Shown piece by piece: positions 1 through 10,400 of a stretch of 24,514 nt of DNA (its first letter is position 1; every line of letters begins with the position of its first letter). The DNA is taken from positions 1-24,514 of the forward strand of contig NW_014039938.1 of NCBI RefSeq assembly GCF_001186125.1. Reading direction: 5' to 3'. This stretch comes from Sphaeroforma arctica JP610. Its lineage: Eukaryota; Opisthokonta; Ichthyosporea; Ichthyophonida. A program made the position numbers and the translations under genes. A model generated the notes under the pieces. That model was not told the origin of the DNA, ran no database searches, and saw only the letters and a program-made list of their open reading frames with translations.

Positions 1-87
1 TGTGTGTGTGCGTGTTTGTGTGGGTCTGTGTATGTTGCGTGTGTGTATGTGTTTATATATATATATGTATAATAATATTTTTATATG

Positions 88-119
<32 letters not shown>

Positions 120-250
120 AGTTTGTATGTGTGCGCGTGCGTGTGTGTGCGTGCGTGTGAGAGTATACACATATGTATGTGTGTGTGTGTTTGTGTGTGC
201 GCGTGTCTGTCTGTCTCTGTGTACACTTGCATATACATATGTTTGTACTT
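1..250. repeat. TG/TATG microsatellite
   Basis: Dense (TG)n with interspersed TATG, TA and CG steps from the first base to about 250, fading out by about 290. Open frames on either strand here translate to Val/Cys/Tyr or His/Thr repeats and are not genes. If the DEP gene continues to the left, this tract lies in one of its introns. Confidence 0.9.
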
Positions 251-323
251 GTATATATTTACAAATAGTTCTACATACATTGACGTATTCTTACATTTCT
301 CTGTATTCACCGGTGCACCTTAC

Positions 324-870
324 GTGACCACAATGCAACCAGAATGCATACATGACAGCGTCTTGCAGCTCACTAGTTTGAGTAAATAAAGCGTGCAGAA
401 CGTCCGTGTAAACTTGAAGTGAGAGAGCACTATTTGTTTTGCAATTCACATACATTTGTTCTCATCAACCATGCCACCAGATCTGCGCCGGTGAATGACT
501 TTCCATTTGTCCAGTTCCCGATGTTTATCACCAATTCCACAAACTCTGCATGCGATGGTACCAACAGAGACCTCGGCCGCATGCTATTTCCCATTTTACC
601 ACACGATCTTGCATTCGGATGTGTATTTACATGCTTTCCCCGAACACTACAGGACTTATCAAGGCTCGTTCCATTTTCCACACTATCGCCACTCGAGTCA
701 AAATTCGACTGTATATCTGAAGATCTTTTGCGCACGCGCACACCCTCTGAGATTTTCAAGGGCAGTTCAGTGGCAATTGAACTACATTTCTGTGGTAACA
801 AGTTAGCGAATATCTCGGGCGATGAGGCCCCAAGGGTATTCGCCAACTCATTAGGTAAGTCTTCTTTCAT
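324..870 (-). CDS. DEP-domain protein, 5' part (partial, runs off the left edge)
   Basis: Two exons can be read on the minus strand. Exon 1 runs from ATG 870 to 454 (139 codons, phase 0) and ends at donor GTATGT. Exon 2 runs from 368 to 324 (15 codons) after a TGAG acceptor and ends at donor GTAAGG. Exon 1 opens with about 105 polar, Ser-rich residues, then reads GKSFTGADLVAWLMRTN. Exon 2 continues LQDAVMYAFWLHCGH. Together these match the first helices and middle of a DEP domain, whose family signature is an FxGxxLVxWL block followed by an 'EAvxlgqxLlxxGhi' block. DEP domains bind membranes or GPCR tails in RGS, Dishevelled, Epac and similar proteins; nothing here says which family this is. 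The rest of the domain should lie beyond the microsatellite. The start is uncertain because the frame stays open upstream of 870, so this exon could belong to the BRCA1-like gene upstream on the same strand. Confidence 0.6.
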
Positions 871-1509
871 GTTATCAGTGTTATTTCTCGATTGAACTTG
901 CCGTCTACTATGCTACACTATCTCGTACGCTGTCTATCAATAACTGCACGATGGTATATCTGTGTGTATAATTTTTCTTCCCAATACTATTGCGCCGTTA
1001 TTTCTTCTTCATTCTACTCACCTTGTTCAAGAGGCGATGTTTAGCTGTGGCAATGAACAACGTAAAGCGCCACACTTTTACTAGTATTGAATTAAGTCCC
1101 GTTTGCGTGGAGCTAAACGGGGGATGATTAAACGCAGGTTGATACAGCATGAAAATAAACCGGAAAGATTATGGCGGGTTGGTCTCTAGAAGCACAACAA
1201 CCTCCGGGCTCCATCTATGCTACTAAAATGGTAGACAAAGGATTTATTTAATAGTAAATTTGTACCAACCTTCCTTTACCTCCTTTCTGGATGTTGCGAC
1301 GTGACTCTTTCTCCGTTAAATTCGCACCGAGATTGCAAAGATAAGAATCCAAAGAAATATGCTCCTCAACCAATAGGTGTGGTTATATTTTTAGATTTAT
1401 GATACTACATCAATTTCTTCACCAGAGAGAGTAAAACGCCTGTGGCGTCGCCCCTCAATACCAAAAAATAAATAAAAAATACTATACATACACAAGAGAT
1501 TTACCGCAA

Positions 1510-1765
1510 GACGCACAGTCGCACATACGCGTATAAATTAATATATGAAGGACGGCATGTTTGTTATTATCAGTTATAGCACCCAAGCGACCCGACTCTT
1601 TCAACTTGTGTCTGCTCTGCGCCATATGACTACTAGCGATATACTCATCTACGTGCGGAAGAGAGAAAATTAAATACACAAGTCCTACACCTCGGATTCA
1701 CACTCACCTAGAGGGTACCTTCTCATCTTGGAGACGCAAAGTATTAGTATCGTAAATTGCCTGTG
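1510..1765 (-). other. Possible further exons of the BRCA1-like gene (uncertain)
   Basis: Two segments carry good splice signals on the minus strand. One, 1765 (or 1760) to 1708, ends at donor GTGAGT and has two competing CAG acceptors. The other starts at 1648 after a pyrimidine-rich tract ending CGTAG, reads DEYIASSHMAQSRHKLKES, and stays open to a GTAAAT donor near 1503. Starting from 1765, the phase fits the preceding exon 2064-2021 (phase 0) and joins to the 1648 exon (phase 1). I do not recognise a domain. BRCA1 relatives carry C-terminal BRCT repeats, and I could not identify one with confidence here or in 900-1500. A third segment that may be coding ends at donor GTAAAG near 1281. Confidence 0.25.
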
Positions 1766-2020
1766 CTGATAATAATAAGCAGCTATTATGAACCGACAAT
1801 CTCTATTCAAGGCTCTTTAATGAAGTACAGTACACGAGCGTAGAAAACGGATACGGTCTGTCTCTGCGAAGCTTCCTATAAAAATACTTCTCTGACAATG
1901 ACAAGTCGGCAACCTGATGCCATCTGATTCACTCCCGTCTATTTGCAAGGTTCATATTTTAACCGACGATAGCTCAATCCAAGAGAACTATACGATAATG
2001 TTGTTCTTCTCTTGGCTTAC

Positions 2021-2171
2021 ATCCTGTGTCCCACACCACTGTGGCTCCGCGATATCCAGAGTATCTGAAGGATTAAAATAAGTAGCAACTGGGTTATATT
2101 CATAGATGATAGTAAAAACATTTACAAATAAATCAAAAAGTATATATAGGTATAGATAGATATGAATATGA

Positions 2172-2215
<44 letters not shown>

Positions 2216-2217
2216 TG

Positions 2218-2264
<47 letters not shown>

Positions 2265-2486
2265 CTATATGTATATATATATACATATATATATATATTA
2301 TATTTGTGTATGTGTGTCTGTGTTTGTGTGTGTGTCGGTATGTGTCCTTGTTCTGGTGCACGTGTGTGTGTATGTGTTTGGATGCGCATGTGTGTGTATG
2401 TATGTGTATGTGCGTGTGTGTGTGTGTGTATGTGTGTATGTATGTATGTATGTATGTGTGTGTGTGTATGTATATTTGTATATATG

Positions 2487-2523
<37 letters not shown>

Positions 2524-5215
2524 GTATGTATGTTCATGTATGTTCATGTATGTATGCATGCATGTATGTATGTATGTATGTATGTATGTATGTATGCGCG
2601 TATGTATGTATGTATGGATATATTTGTATGTGTATGTGTATGTGTATCAACATGCACAGGTATATATATTTACATCTGTTTGTGTACATGGGAATTCCCT
2701 TGCATAGAAGGACTAGGTCGGATGGCAAATTGCACCCGCAATAACGTGTTATTAACTGGGAAATATACCGAGCAAATGTTATATTGTAGTCACGATATGT
2801 GAACTATTGGAGGGATGGTCATAAAGATTTGCGCCCCTACTAGGAAGGTTTGATCCGTTATACGCAATAGCGATACCATGCATTTCCTAATGAGTGGCAT
2901 TTCGAGGTTAGCACTAGATGTGAAACGGATATGCTGAAATGCTCAATACACATAGGACGGGCCAATACGTAGCGCATGAAATGCTTCACTTACCACATCC
3001 ATCAGTATCTGTTTCTATCGCTCGCGCAAGCCTTTTGCTATTCCGAATCAGACTCAGCATTTCATTGTCCTCTGCGAGAGAACGTTTCGTTACCGGGCCT
3101 TTGCACAGCGGGCATGACGCTTGGTTGTTGAGATGAGTAGCGATACAAAACCTATCCAAATAACGCGGAAGGTGAGTAGTGGTTTAAACCTTTTAGAAAG
3201 CGACCGTGGTGTAGAAAGAGCGAGAATGCTGAAAGCCATTTGATTCCTGTCTAAAGCACGCACCCAGAAGCTAAACCTAGGGCAAAATTATAGCAGTACC
3301 AAAGGTGACGTGTTTTTAAAGAACAAAAATATATAAATAAAAGCAGAACCAATTATAACATACTTGCAGAAGCGATGGTTGCAGGGTGTCTTCATTGGAG
3401 CTTGCAGAAGGGATAAGCTGTAGATGTGACAGAACAGTCAAATTGTAGAATCACCTGATCAGTTGGCGCCCAATATATTTCCTATGTGGGCCAGGCATAA
3501 AAAATTCTTGATTAAACCTGGATCATTTGCAGCCACAGGGGTGAAACAACAACTACAATGAATTGTAAGGGGATTGTGGAATGGGATGAAGAGTGGATGC
3601 TTTAAAGGCGGATCACATCGTCATACACGCATATGTCTCAATGTGCCAGACAGAGTCCTCCGAATATGTCCGGACACGAATAAGAAAAAGATAAATTTAA
3701 TAAACATTATGCCTAACATCGCCGTATGCACCTTCAAAGGTTGGACAAAAACACCAGTATGCTCGAAAAATGAAGTATATGTAACCACATCCGCGCGCGC
3801 AAAAGAATACACAAGCACGCACAGGATTATACACACAAAACTGACATCTCGGAAAAAAAAAACATAGTAACAGGATACAACCTACCAGATGGAGCAAGTG
3901 ATGGCATGCTGAATTTTCGCCATCATAGCCTGGGCTACTCGCACCTCCTGCATAGGCGGTAAACTAGACACCATGGCTTCAGATCTCGGTCCACCTCTTG
4001 CATCACTCGATTTCTCACTCAATAAAGACACTCCTATGTCAGCATGCGCGGCAGTGCAGCTGGCAGTCACCTCTCTCTTGTTACCAGGCAGTTCATCACG
4101 TGCTACCTCGAGCGCCTGGGTGTCATGGCTTGCTAAGCAGACTTTGCCACTTAGACTGCAGTCGTCACAGTCACCCTGGCAACCACGTACTCTGCTCTGC
4201 CCTGGAGCAGGTGCTCCGCTTTCTTCTCCCACCCCGACAGTAGACTGCGGGCTGCTATCTGTTAAGCCTGTATCGATGCCATTTATTCTACGTCCTGTGG
4301 GTGTACCTATCTTTTTATAATCGCTATTTACACCATCATCATTCACGACACCGCTGTCTTTGACACCATGCGGTACTCCCTTGCCCTCGTTTGTATGTCT
4401 GTTTGCCTGACTAGTACCATGAGTATTGTCCTCTTCAAAATGACCTTGATCACCTGTATGATGAAGCTTTTCAGAAATGATAGCATTGTGATTGTAACAT
4501 TCCACAGCCACTCGCCCGTCCTGTGCGAGATCGCTCGAGTCGATACCTACAGAGGTGTTGGATGGGACAACCTTCTGTTGCAGTGTTAGACCCTTTCCTT
4601 TTCCCTGTATCCGAGCAGTCGCCCCTGTATGTATCTGTTTCTGTGTCTGTGTTTGTGTTTGTGTTTGAGTCTGTGTCTGCGTTTGTCTTCGCTGCAAATT
4701 CCTCTCAGTGGTATCATACTGGTTTGCCGCCGGCTCGCCAACACGTGGATTCTCCGTGAAGCTCTCACTGGGATATGTTGCGCACATTTCAGCCTCCGAG
4801 TTTTTCTCTTCAGAACCATCCTCAGATGCCATCACTTGTGTATGTACGCTGGACTGTGAATGTGCCGAGTCACGTGTTGGGAGTGTCCGGAGGGATGGTT
4901 GTGAAGGATCACATAGCGAATTCCCGCGTACCTGACTTGATGGCAAACTGGACAAGGGTTGTTGCAGACTGATGAAAGTCTCGGGTATGAGGAAGGACAT
5001 ATTGGTATCATAAACATCGCTATAATCTAGATTGTCCTCCTCGCGGCTATCCCATTTTAAATTACTACAGTTAAGCAATTTGCCGCCGTTGTCATCATTC
5101 GCGCCATTCGCATTGTCTTCACCTCCACTGGCGGCCCCGTCGCAGATACTCCCAGATGGCAAGTCTTGGAAACTATGAGTGGCACTTCCATGGGATAATT
5201 CATACTTGCATGCAC
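2021..5215 (-). CDS. BRCA1-like RING-finger protein, central part (SQ/TQ-rich region, RING, start of the post-RING region)
   Basis: Exons, minus strand: 5215-3886, 3417-3364, 3151-2994 and 2064-2021. Phases fit at every junction (2, 2, 1, 0); donors are GTAGGT, GTATGT, GTAAGT and GTAAGC. The spliced RING reads [16 protein letters not shown], then NHRFCKFC, then [14 protein letters not shown]. Human BRCA1 has CPICLELIKEPVSTKC, DHIFCKFC and QCPLCKNDITKRSL. All eight zinc ligands are present (C3HC4), with identical KFC, CPLCK and TKRSL. Residues before the first Cys ([14 protein letters not shown]) align with the BRCA1 N-terminal helix that packs against BARD1; those after ([20 protein letters not shown]) align with the second helix. 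Expected role from the family: E3 ubiquitin ligase with BARD1 in recombination repair and checkpoint signalling. Unusually, the frame is open for over 400 codons before the RING and is polar, disordered and rich in SQ/TQ. A start at Met 3974 would give a canonical BRCA1 N-terminus; a start further upstream gives a long extension. The 3' end is unresolved, so no gene symbol is assigned. Confidence 0.8.
2166..2660. repeat. Compound (TA)n / (TATG)n / (TG)n microsatellite
   Basis: Almost 500 bases of pure or nearly pure TA, TATG and TG runs. They lie in the intron between the RING exon ending at 2994 and the next exon starting at 2064 of the minus-strand BRCA1-like gene. The long open frames across it (Tyr/Ile, Val/Cys or His/Thr repeats) are artefacts of the repeat. 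Confidence 0.95.
4641..4685 (-). repeat. Coding (Thr-Gln)7 tract in the BRCA1-like gene
   Basis: On the minus strand these bases encode Gln followed by seven Thr-Gln pairs, using mixed codons (ACG, ACA, ACT; CAG, CAA). TQ is the consensus target of ATM/ATR-type kinases. Together with four SQ and two more TQ motifs in the same exon it forms an SQ/TQ cluster. Codon heterogeneity argues against very recent repeat expansion. Confidence 0.75.
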
Positions 5216-5257
5216 CTGTTCATCCCATACGCAGATTATAAGCATATATAAGACACA

Positions 5258-5470
5258 CTACCAACCCAAAGGGTGAGCAATAAGGATGAAGCGAATTGAA
5301 AGCAATATTTCATGATCGCCCTTAGGGGCCAGGTCGTCGAATACTTTAAAAGGATACAAGTCAACACCACCGTTATTGTATGTTGAGCCAAATTGAAGTA
5401 GTGTACTGTATGATTCTCTGCCAGCACTCATAACCGATAGGCGCATCCAAACGATAGTACAACCTCCCAT
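5258..5470 (-). other. Open block between the two large minus-strand exons, probably coding
   Basis: A 70-codon minus-strand frame with a protein-like composition (YSTLLQFGSTYNNGGVD, then VFDDLAPKGDHEILLSIRF). A GTGAGT donor at 5542-5537, just upstream on this strand, marks the end of another exon. If it splices from a weak GTTGGT donor into the acceptor at 5216 the phase fits the large exon and the intron would be only about 50 bases. I could not find a fully phase-consistent path from the first exon (ends 5781, phase 2) through this block, so the model is incomplete. No domain recognised. Confidence 0.35.
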
Positions 5471-5780
5471 AGTTTTAAATCAAATAAAATCGGTGGAAAC
5501 TATCACACTCCCAACGGCACTTCCTCCCGAAAACAGAACTCACCACACCGTTCTCCAATAACTCCATCATTGCGCAACAAAATACAGACAAGACGTCAAA
5601 TAGTAGCTGTCTACGTTGTTGCAGAGGTCACAGCCACTCGGAAAACAAGATGTGTAACAGCCGCATTGCTTTCGTTCTCTAACACCTCCAATAGAGCCAT
5701 ATCTACGCCATATAATATCTATGTATACATACCGCCAATGACCCTCATCGACAATAAAAATTAATACAATAACCACACAC

Positions 5781-6475
5781 TTGCCTAAACCCTTCGGCGA
5801 CATCCCACCCATTCCATCAAGTGCATGCATATCCGTAGTATGGCCCGGCTTCCGATCGTCCCCTATTGGCCTCAATCCTCGATCTAGATAGTTACTAGTT
5901 ACCGGGTGCGAATCGGGTTTGTTTTTCACCTTAAGTTGTTTATGTGCTTTCTTGCGAGACGCATAAGGCTCTTCTTCTTCGTGAGGGTTGTGTGTATTGT
6001 TGAATACTGGACCTGATTGTTGACTATCGCTTCTGGCTTTGTCAATGCTGAGTGTTCGTTTCCGTGCTCCTTGCGTTCGGTGTCTCCCTTCATTTACGCT
6101 GCGCTGTGTTTTATTGTTAGAATTTAAAGGATCTGTGTGGACGTACTCGGATCCTTCAACACCAGAGGTTCCATCTAAACCACGCACACCTTCGCCTAAA
6201 GTAGGTTCGCTTTGACCTTCGTCATAGTGTCTAATCAAATGCGCACGTACATTCTGCATACTCTTATCTCCCGACTCACTTTCTCCACCACATCCGGCAA
6301 GTACACTATCAACAGATGTATTATCATTTGTAACCAAAAACTCACTACCCAGAATTGTGGGATTTCCAAATGACACTAGCTCGGGCGTTATTTCGGCGGC
6401 GTCTGTAGGCGTAGATTTGGGCGCCGGTTTGGTGGGGGTTGTACCCCCACGATTGGCAACATGTGATGAATCCAT
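5781..6475 (-). CDS. First exon of a disordered protein, probably the 5' end of the BRCA1-like gene
   Basis: The frame opens with ATG at 6475 (MDSSHVANRGG) and stays open for about 230 codons to a donor at 5780 (GTGTGT, phase 2); a second donor, GTATGT, lies about 45 bases further on. The product is low-complexity: Ser, Gly, Asp/Glu-rich, with basic clusters (GARKRTLS; SRKKAHKQLKVKN) that look like nuclear localisation signals. No folded domain is visible. It lies on the same strand upstream of the SQ/TQ-rich exon and has the same composition, so I infer it is the beginning of the same transcript. The intervening exons are not settled, and it could instead be a separate small gene. Confidence 0.6.
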
Positions 6476-7408
6476 ACTTCAGCTTACTTTGAGAGCAACT
6501 AGAATCAAAACTAGCTCATGCTTACAGAGATACATCCACAGTTTTACGCAGAAGTTTTTATGTCACGATGACACGCACACTGCACGTCGGAGCGCAATTC
6601 ACACTATTTAACAAGCGTATTAAGTACTTGCGAACAGATGTGACGGTGTCCAATTCGACTGTCTCAATTTTTATAACTGATCAAATTCCCACCACAGAGA
6701 CACCCATGCATGTACGCTTGACGAAAGCCTCAGTGATTCGCATTTGAACTGCAGTACTACATATGCTTCGGTTCTGTATAGGTAACGTGTGGGTAAAATT
6801 TATGAATACAGACATACATCCATATGTACATAAGTGTATTTTTAATATTTATGCGACAAAACGTTTACCCTGTATATTTTGGATTTCCCGCGCTTTTTGT
6901 CGCATATATTCTACGATACTATAGTTGAGGGATGTATCAAACTCTTCCCGACTTGTCTAACCGTGTTCATCAGCTGTGTTTTATTTACGACGATCACGTG
7001 TGTCGTAAACCTAACATTAATGAATTGATTACGGCAAGAGGTGTCACCCAAATACCCATTGCTCTTGATTTTAATATTTACCAAGCTTCGCAATTTCGCA
7101 TCATGTCGGCGGCTTGCTTGTTTTCCTGCACACAAGAAAAGCACACCTACTGTGCATTTTGCATATTGCGCGTGTGGTGCATATAAATATTGGTACGCAC
7201 TGTGGTACAAATCGCGATAGTGAAGCATCAGACGTAGAGCGAATTAAACCCTACATCTTCTTATTCTGAAAGGGTTTCATACTCGGTGGAGAAGTACGTC
7301 ACACACTTCGGCATATCATATATACAGTTCCATTTTTCTTTTTTATATAGCATCATATACACAGTATCATATTCATATATAGTATCCATATATAGTTGTA
7401 TATTAAGT
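6476..7408. promoter_or_regulatory. Divergent intergenic region between the BRCA1-like and RAD16-like genes
   Basis: About 930 bases separate ATG 6475 (minus) from ATG 7409 (plus). Close to the plus-strand start there are three copies of TATATAG (7344-7350, 7376-7382, 7389-7395) in an AT-rich stretch, candidate core-promoter elements. A CACGTG hexamer occurs near 6995. Short open frames here (for example 6911-7228 on the minus strand) have no recognisable content, and I do not call them genes. Confidence 0.45.
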
Positions 7409-10400
7409 ATGGCACGCACCATTCAAGTACGGACATCAGCACGCATTAGCTCTCGTAGTAGCGCACGCTTGGCAGCTGACCCATCTGCTGACGGTGCATC
7501 GTCGAGCGAAACACCCGCGCCCAAAGCAGTAGTCAATGCAAGCAAGGCTAAGAAGGGACCTACTAAGGTCGTCAATAAAGTATCCGTCGTATCATCGGAT
7601 GATGAGGAAATCTTTATGAGCGACGTCGCTGTGACTAGCGGAGAGGAAAGCGAGGTGTGTTTGTGTATACGTGTATGTGTAGATGTGTGTTTGCACATAC
7701 TCGTTGGTAAACTTGTACGTATATGTGTGGATATGTGTCTATTTCTGTGTCTGTTTCTGTTGATATATCTTTGTCTGTATGTTTCCATGTACTGTATCGG
7801 TGTGTACACGCGTTAATGTGTACTCGCATACGGGTGCATGTACACGTTCTAAGTGTGTTTGTGTTGACAGTATTTTTCTCTGTACCGGCTCAAATGTTGT
7901 ATCGCGTTTAATAGCTCTTGCCAGACAGCGGATGCTGTCATTTCCTTATCAGTGTGTTATTACATCGCGGTTCACCATCTCTGCTGCCGTTATTTAATAC
8001 AATCGCTTCGTTTCGGTTGGTATAGTTCTACAGTAAGAAACGGGCCGTGATGTCTGTGGTAGTGTGGATTTTATCCCCACTTAATTTTCGGTATATTCTT
8101 TGAGCGATCCTGTCATCCTTGAGTTGTCTTCTGTGGTTGGTACGGTCTAGCCTGGGTCAACTGTATACAGCTTTCAATTGCGAATTTTTGTGCTTGGCTA
8201 CAGGTCATATTATTGGATGTGCATAGTCTGTGCATAGGCTTGTGTTGGCAGTGCCTCGAATACCTGTACATGCCTGCTTATCATATATTTATATCCACCC
8301 CTGATGCGCAATGTATTAATCAAGGGTACTGTCGTGTCTCATTAATACATTCTGTTGTTTGGGGATGTGCATACATTAAAATGACCACGACATTTTGCGG
8401 ACCCGTTAATATGGTCTTGACACCACAGGAATGGAATCCCGAGCAAGACAAAAATGATAGAAAGGTCAGACGCTCGATTCGCAATCGGGGCGCTGCTAGT
8501 TCTATAGCCGCTGCCAGCTCCGAGTCGGAAGATTACTCAGATGTTGCTAGCGAGGACCTATCGAGCGATGATAGTTTTAAAAATAGCAGGAAAAGAGTTA
8601 GAAGTAAGTCGACGAGTGCCAGAACTTCTGTGAAAGTGGAGGTTGCAATAGCCAACGAAGGTACAGGCAATTCGGAAACACAGGCCAAATTAGAACAGGA
8701 AATGCTGCGAACGGCCTTGAAGAAGCAGTTCGAGGGACTTGTTGCGGTATCTCTGGCAAGTGGCAATACTGTCTCGCGTGTGAAGAGCGAGAATGATGTC
8801 GAAGCCGCAAAAAGTGTCGGAGAGCTATCAGATGTCGAGGTGGAGGAAGTGGTCGTGTCAGAGCGTGAAGTATCTACAAAAGAAATTGTGACTAAAGGTG
8901 GGTTTTGGGGCGCACTTTTCCTTGTTATGGCATGCTGATGAGTCTATTCAAGTGTGATGTTTGCGTTTTATGATGTGGCTATTTGCTTGAGCTGACAAAT
9001 TTTGGTGTTCTGGCTTCAGGCAGGAAACGCTTCAGGAAAGTCAAAATTGACAGTGAGGAAGATGAAGAACAGGTGGACGCGAAAGGGAAGGGTATAAAGG
9101 GGAAGAAGAATACAAGAGCTAAGAAACCAAAAGTGAAGAAATTGACCAGGGATGAAAAAATTCACAAGCTTCACCCCGAGGTATGCATATTGGATCTGTT
9201 GATGTGTAAATATTCTCTCAAAATGCTTGAATAACTATGCATCCTGATCTCGCTCCTGCTATCTCTCTGTCGACTGACTTTTTGTTGTGGACATGTCGCG
9301 GCTATATCACAGTATAACAGGGCGACACTCGGTTAGCAATCTCTGGTTGTGCCCGATTAGATCCCAGCTTTGTGTCGAACTAAAAGCGATGAGCTAGGGT
9401 CAGCCGTGAGTCCGGATCTATGCTTCAAAATCGTTTTATGTGTTACCATAGTAACGGCTCGTCGTTTGTGTCACATATATCACCTGCAGGTTCAGGGTGT
9501 CTGGGAAGGCTCTGAGATCGACGCCCGTGTAAATTTCCTCAGTGAAACGAATAAGGTAAAGAGAACATTAATAGAAGGTGGCCCCAAGAAAGCCGCCCAG
9601 CCAGAACATCTGAAGCTCACACTTCTACCGTTTCAGACTGAAGGCGTGGCGTGGATGATAGATCAGGAGAAAACTGAATTTCATGGAGGTATCCTTGCCG
9701 ATGAAATGGGAATGGGAAAAACAATTCAGACTATCGCTCTGCTGTTATCAGATTTCGAGCAGGGACATACGAGTCTTATAATATGTCCCACTGTTGCGCT
9801 TATGCAATGGCGTAACGAAGTGCTCAAGCATGTGAAGGACGAAGCGCTGAAAGTGTGTGTCTTCCATGGCTCGGGTCGCACGACCAATCACAAGGACCTG
9901 TTGAAGTACAACGTAGTTTTATCTACTTACAGTGTTCTAGAGAGTGAGTATAGACGTGAGACAAAGGGAATGGGTAAAGAGTTGAAGAGGAGCCCGTCTA
10001 CATTGCATAAAATACATTGGCATCGAATAATCCTTGACGAAGGTATGGTTGCACGCCGCCATTTTTACTTCTCGACCATGTCTGATTTTCATCACTTTTG
10101 TGTGATTTTGTGCTCAATTCTGATGCTCTTAGTTCAATTGAAGATCGTTTTACATTTCTATCATTTCTATATGTTGCGCGCTCATTTCATTCTTCCTTGC
10201 GGTCAACAGCACATAATATCAAAGACAGGTCAAGCTCGAGTGCACGAGCGGCTCTTAGTCTCAATTCCTCTGCAAAGTGGAGTCTCAGTGGAACTCCACT
10301 GCAGAATAGAGTGGGTGAACTGTACTCACTCATTCGCTTCATGCGCACATTTCCCTATAGCTACTATTTCTGGTATGTCTTTTTGTCCTCCCGGTGGATT

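Noticed and set aside
6-389. Open frames over the left-edge TG tract
   Set aside because: Microsatellite translations only.
419-895. 158-codon plus-strand frame
   Set aside because: Antisense shadow of the DEP exon; the minus strand has the domain match and splice signals.
1280-1370. Possible end of a BRCT repeat (RCEFNGERVTSQHPERR) on the minus strand
   Set aside because: It resembles the segment after BRCT1 in BRCA1 only over a few residues, a second frame is open in the same place, and the next exon in phase soon ends; too weak to call.
2122-2802. Several open frames of 130-195 codons on both strands
   Set aside because: They are translations of the TA/TATG/TG microsatellite (Tyr/Ile, Val/Cys, His/Thr repeats) with no domain.
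3973-4320. 115-codon plus-strand frame
   Set aside because: Antisense to the SQ/TQ-rich exon of the BRCA1-like gene, with no domain of its own.
4641-4685. TQ repeat considered as a non-coding TG-type microsatellite
   Set aside because: It lies in a 1.3-kb open frame that continues in phase into the RING, and its codons are heterogeneous, so it is treated as coding.
6911-7228. Minus-strand 105-codon frame in the divergent region
   Set aside because: No recognisable domain, no splice partner, and it overlaps a plus-strand frame of equal quality.
7286-7408. Upstream in-frame start for RAD16
   Set aside because: It would add an aromatic/Ile-rich stretch translated from the TATATAG promoter-like region; Met at 7409 is followed at once by typical disordered N-terminal sequence.
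8204-8428. In-frame upstream extension of RAD16 exon 2
   Set aside because: A CAG acceptor exists at 8203, but the added peptide is hydrophobic and Cys-rich inside an otherwise charged disordered region; the acceptor at 8428 gives a consistent composition.
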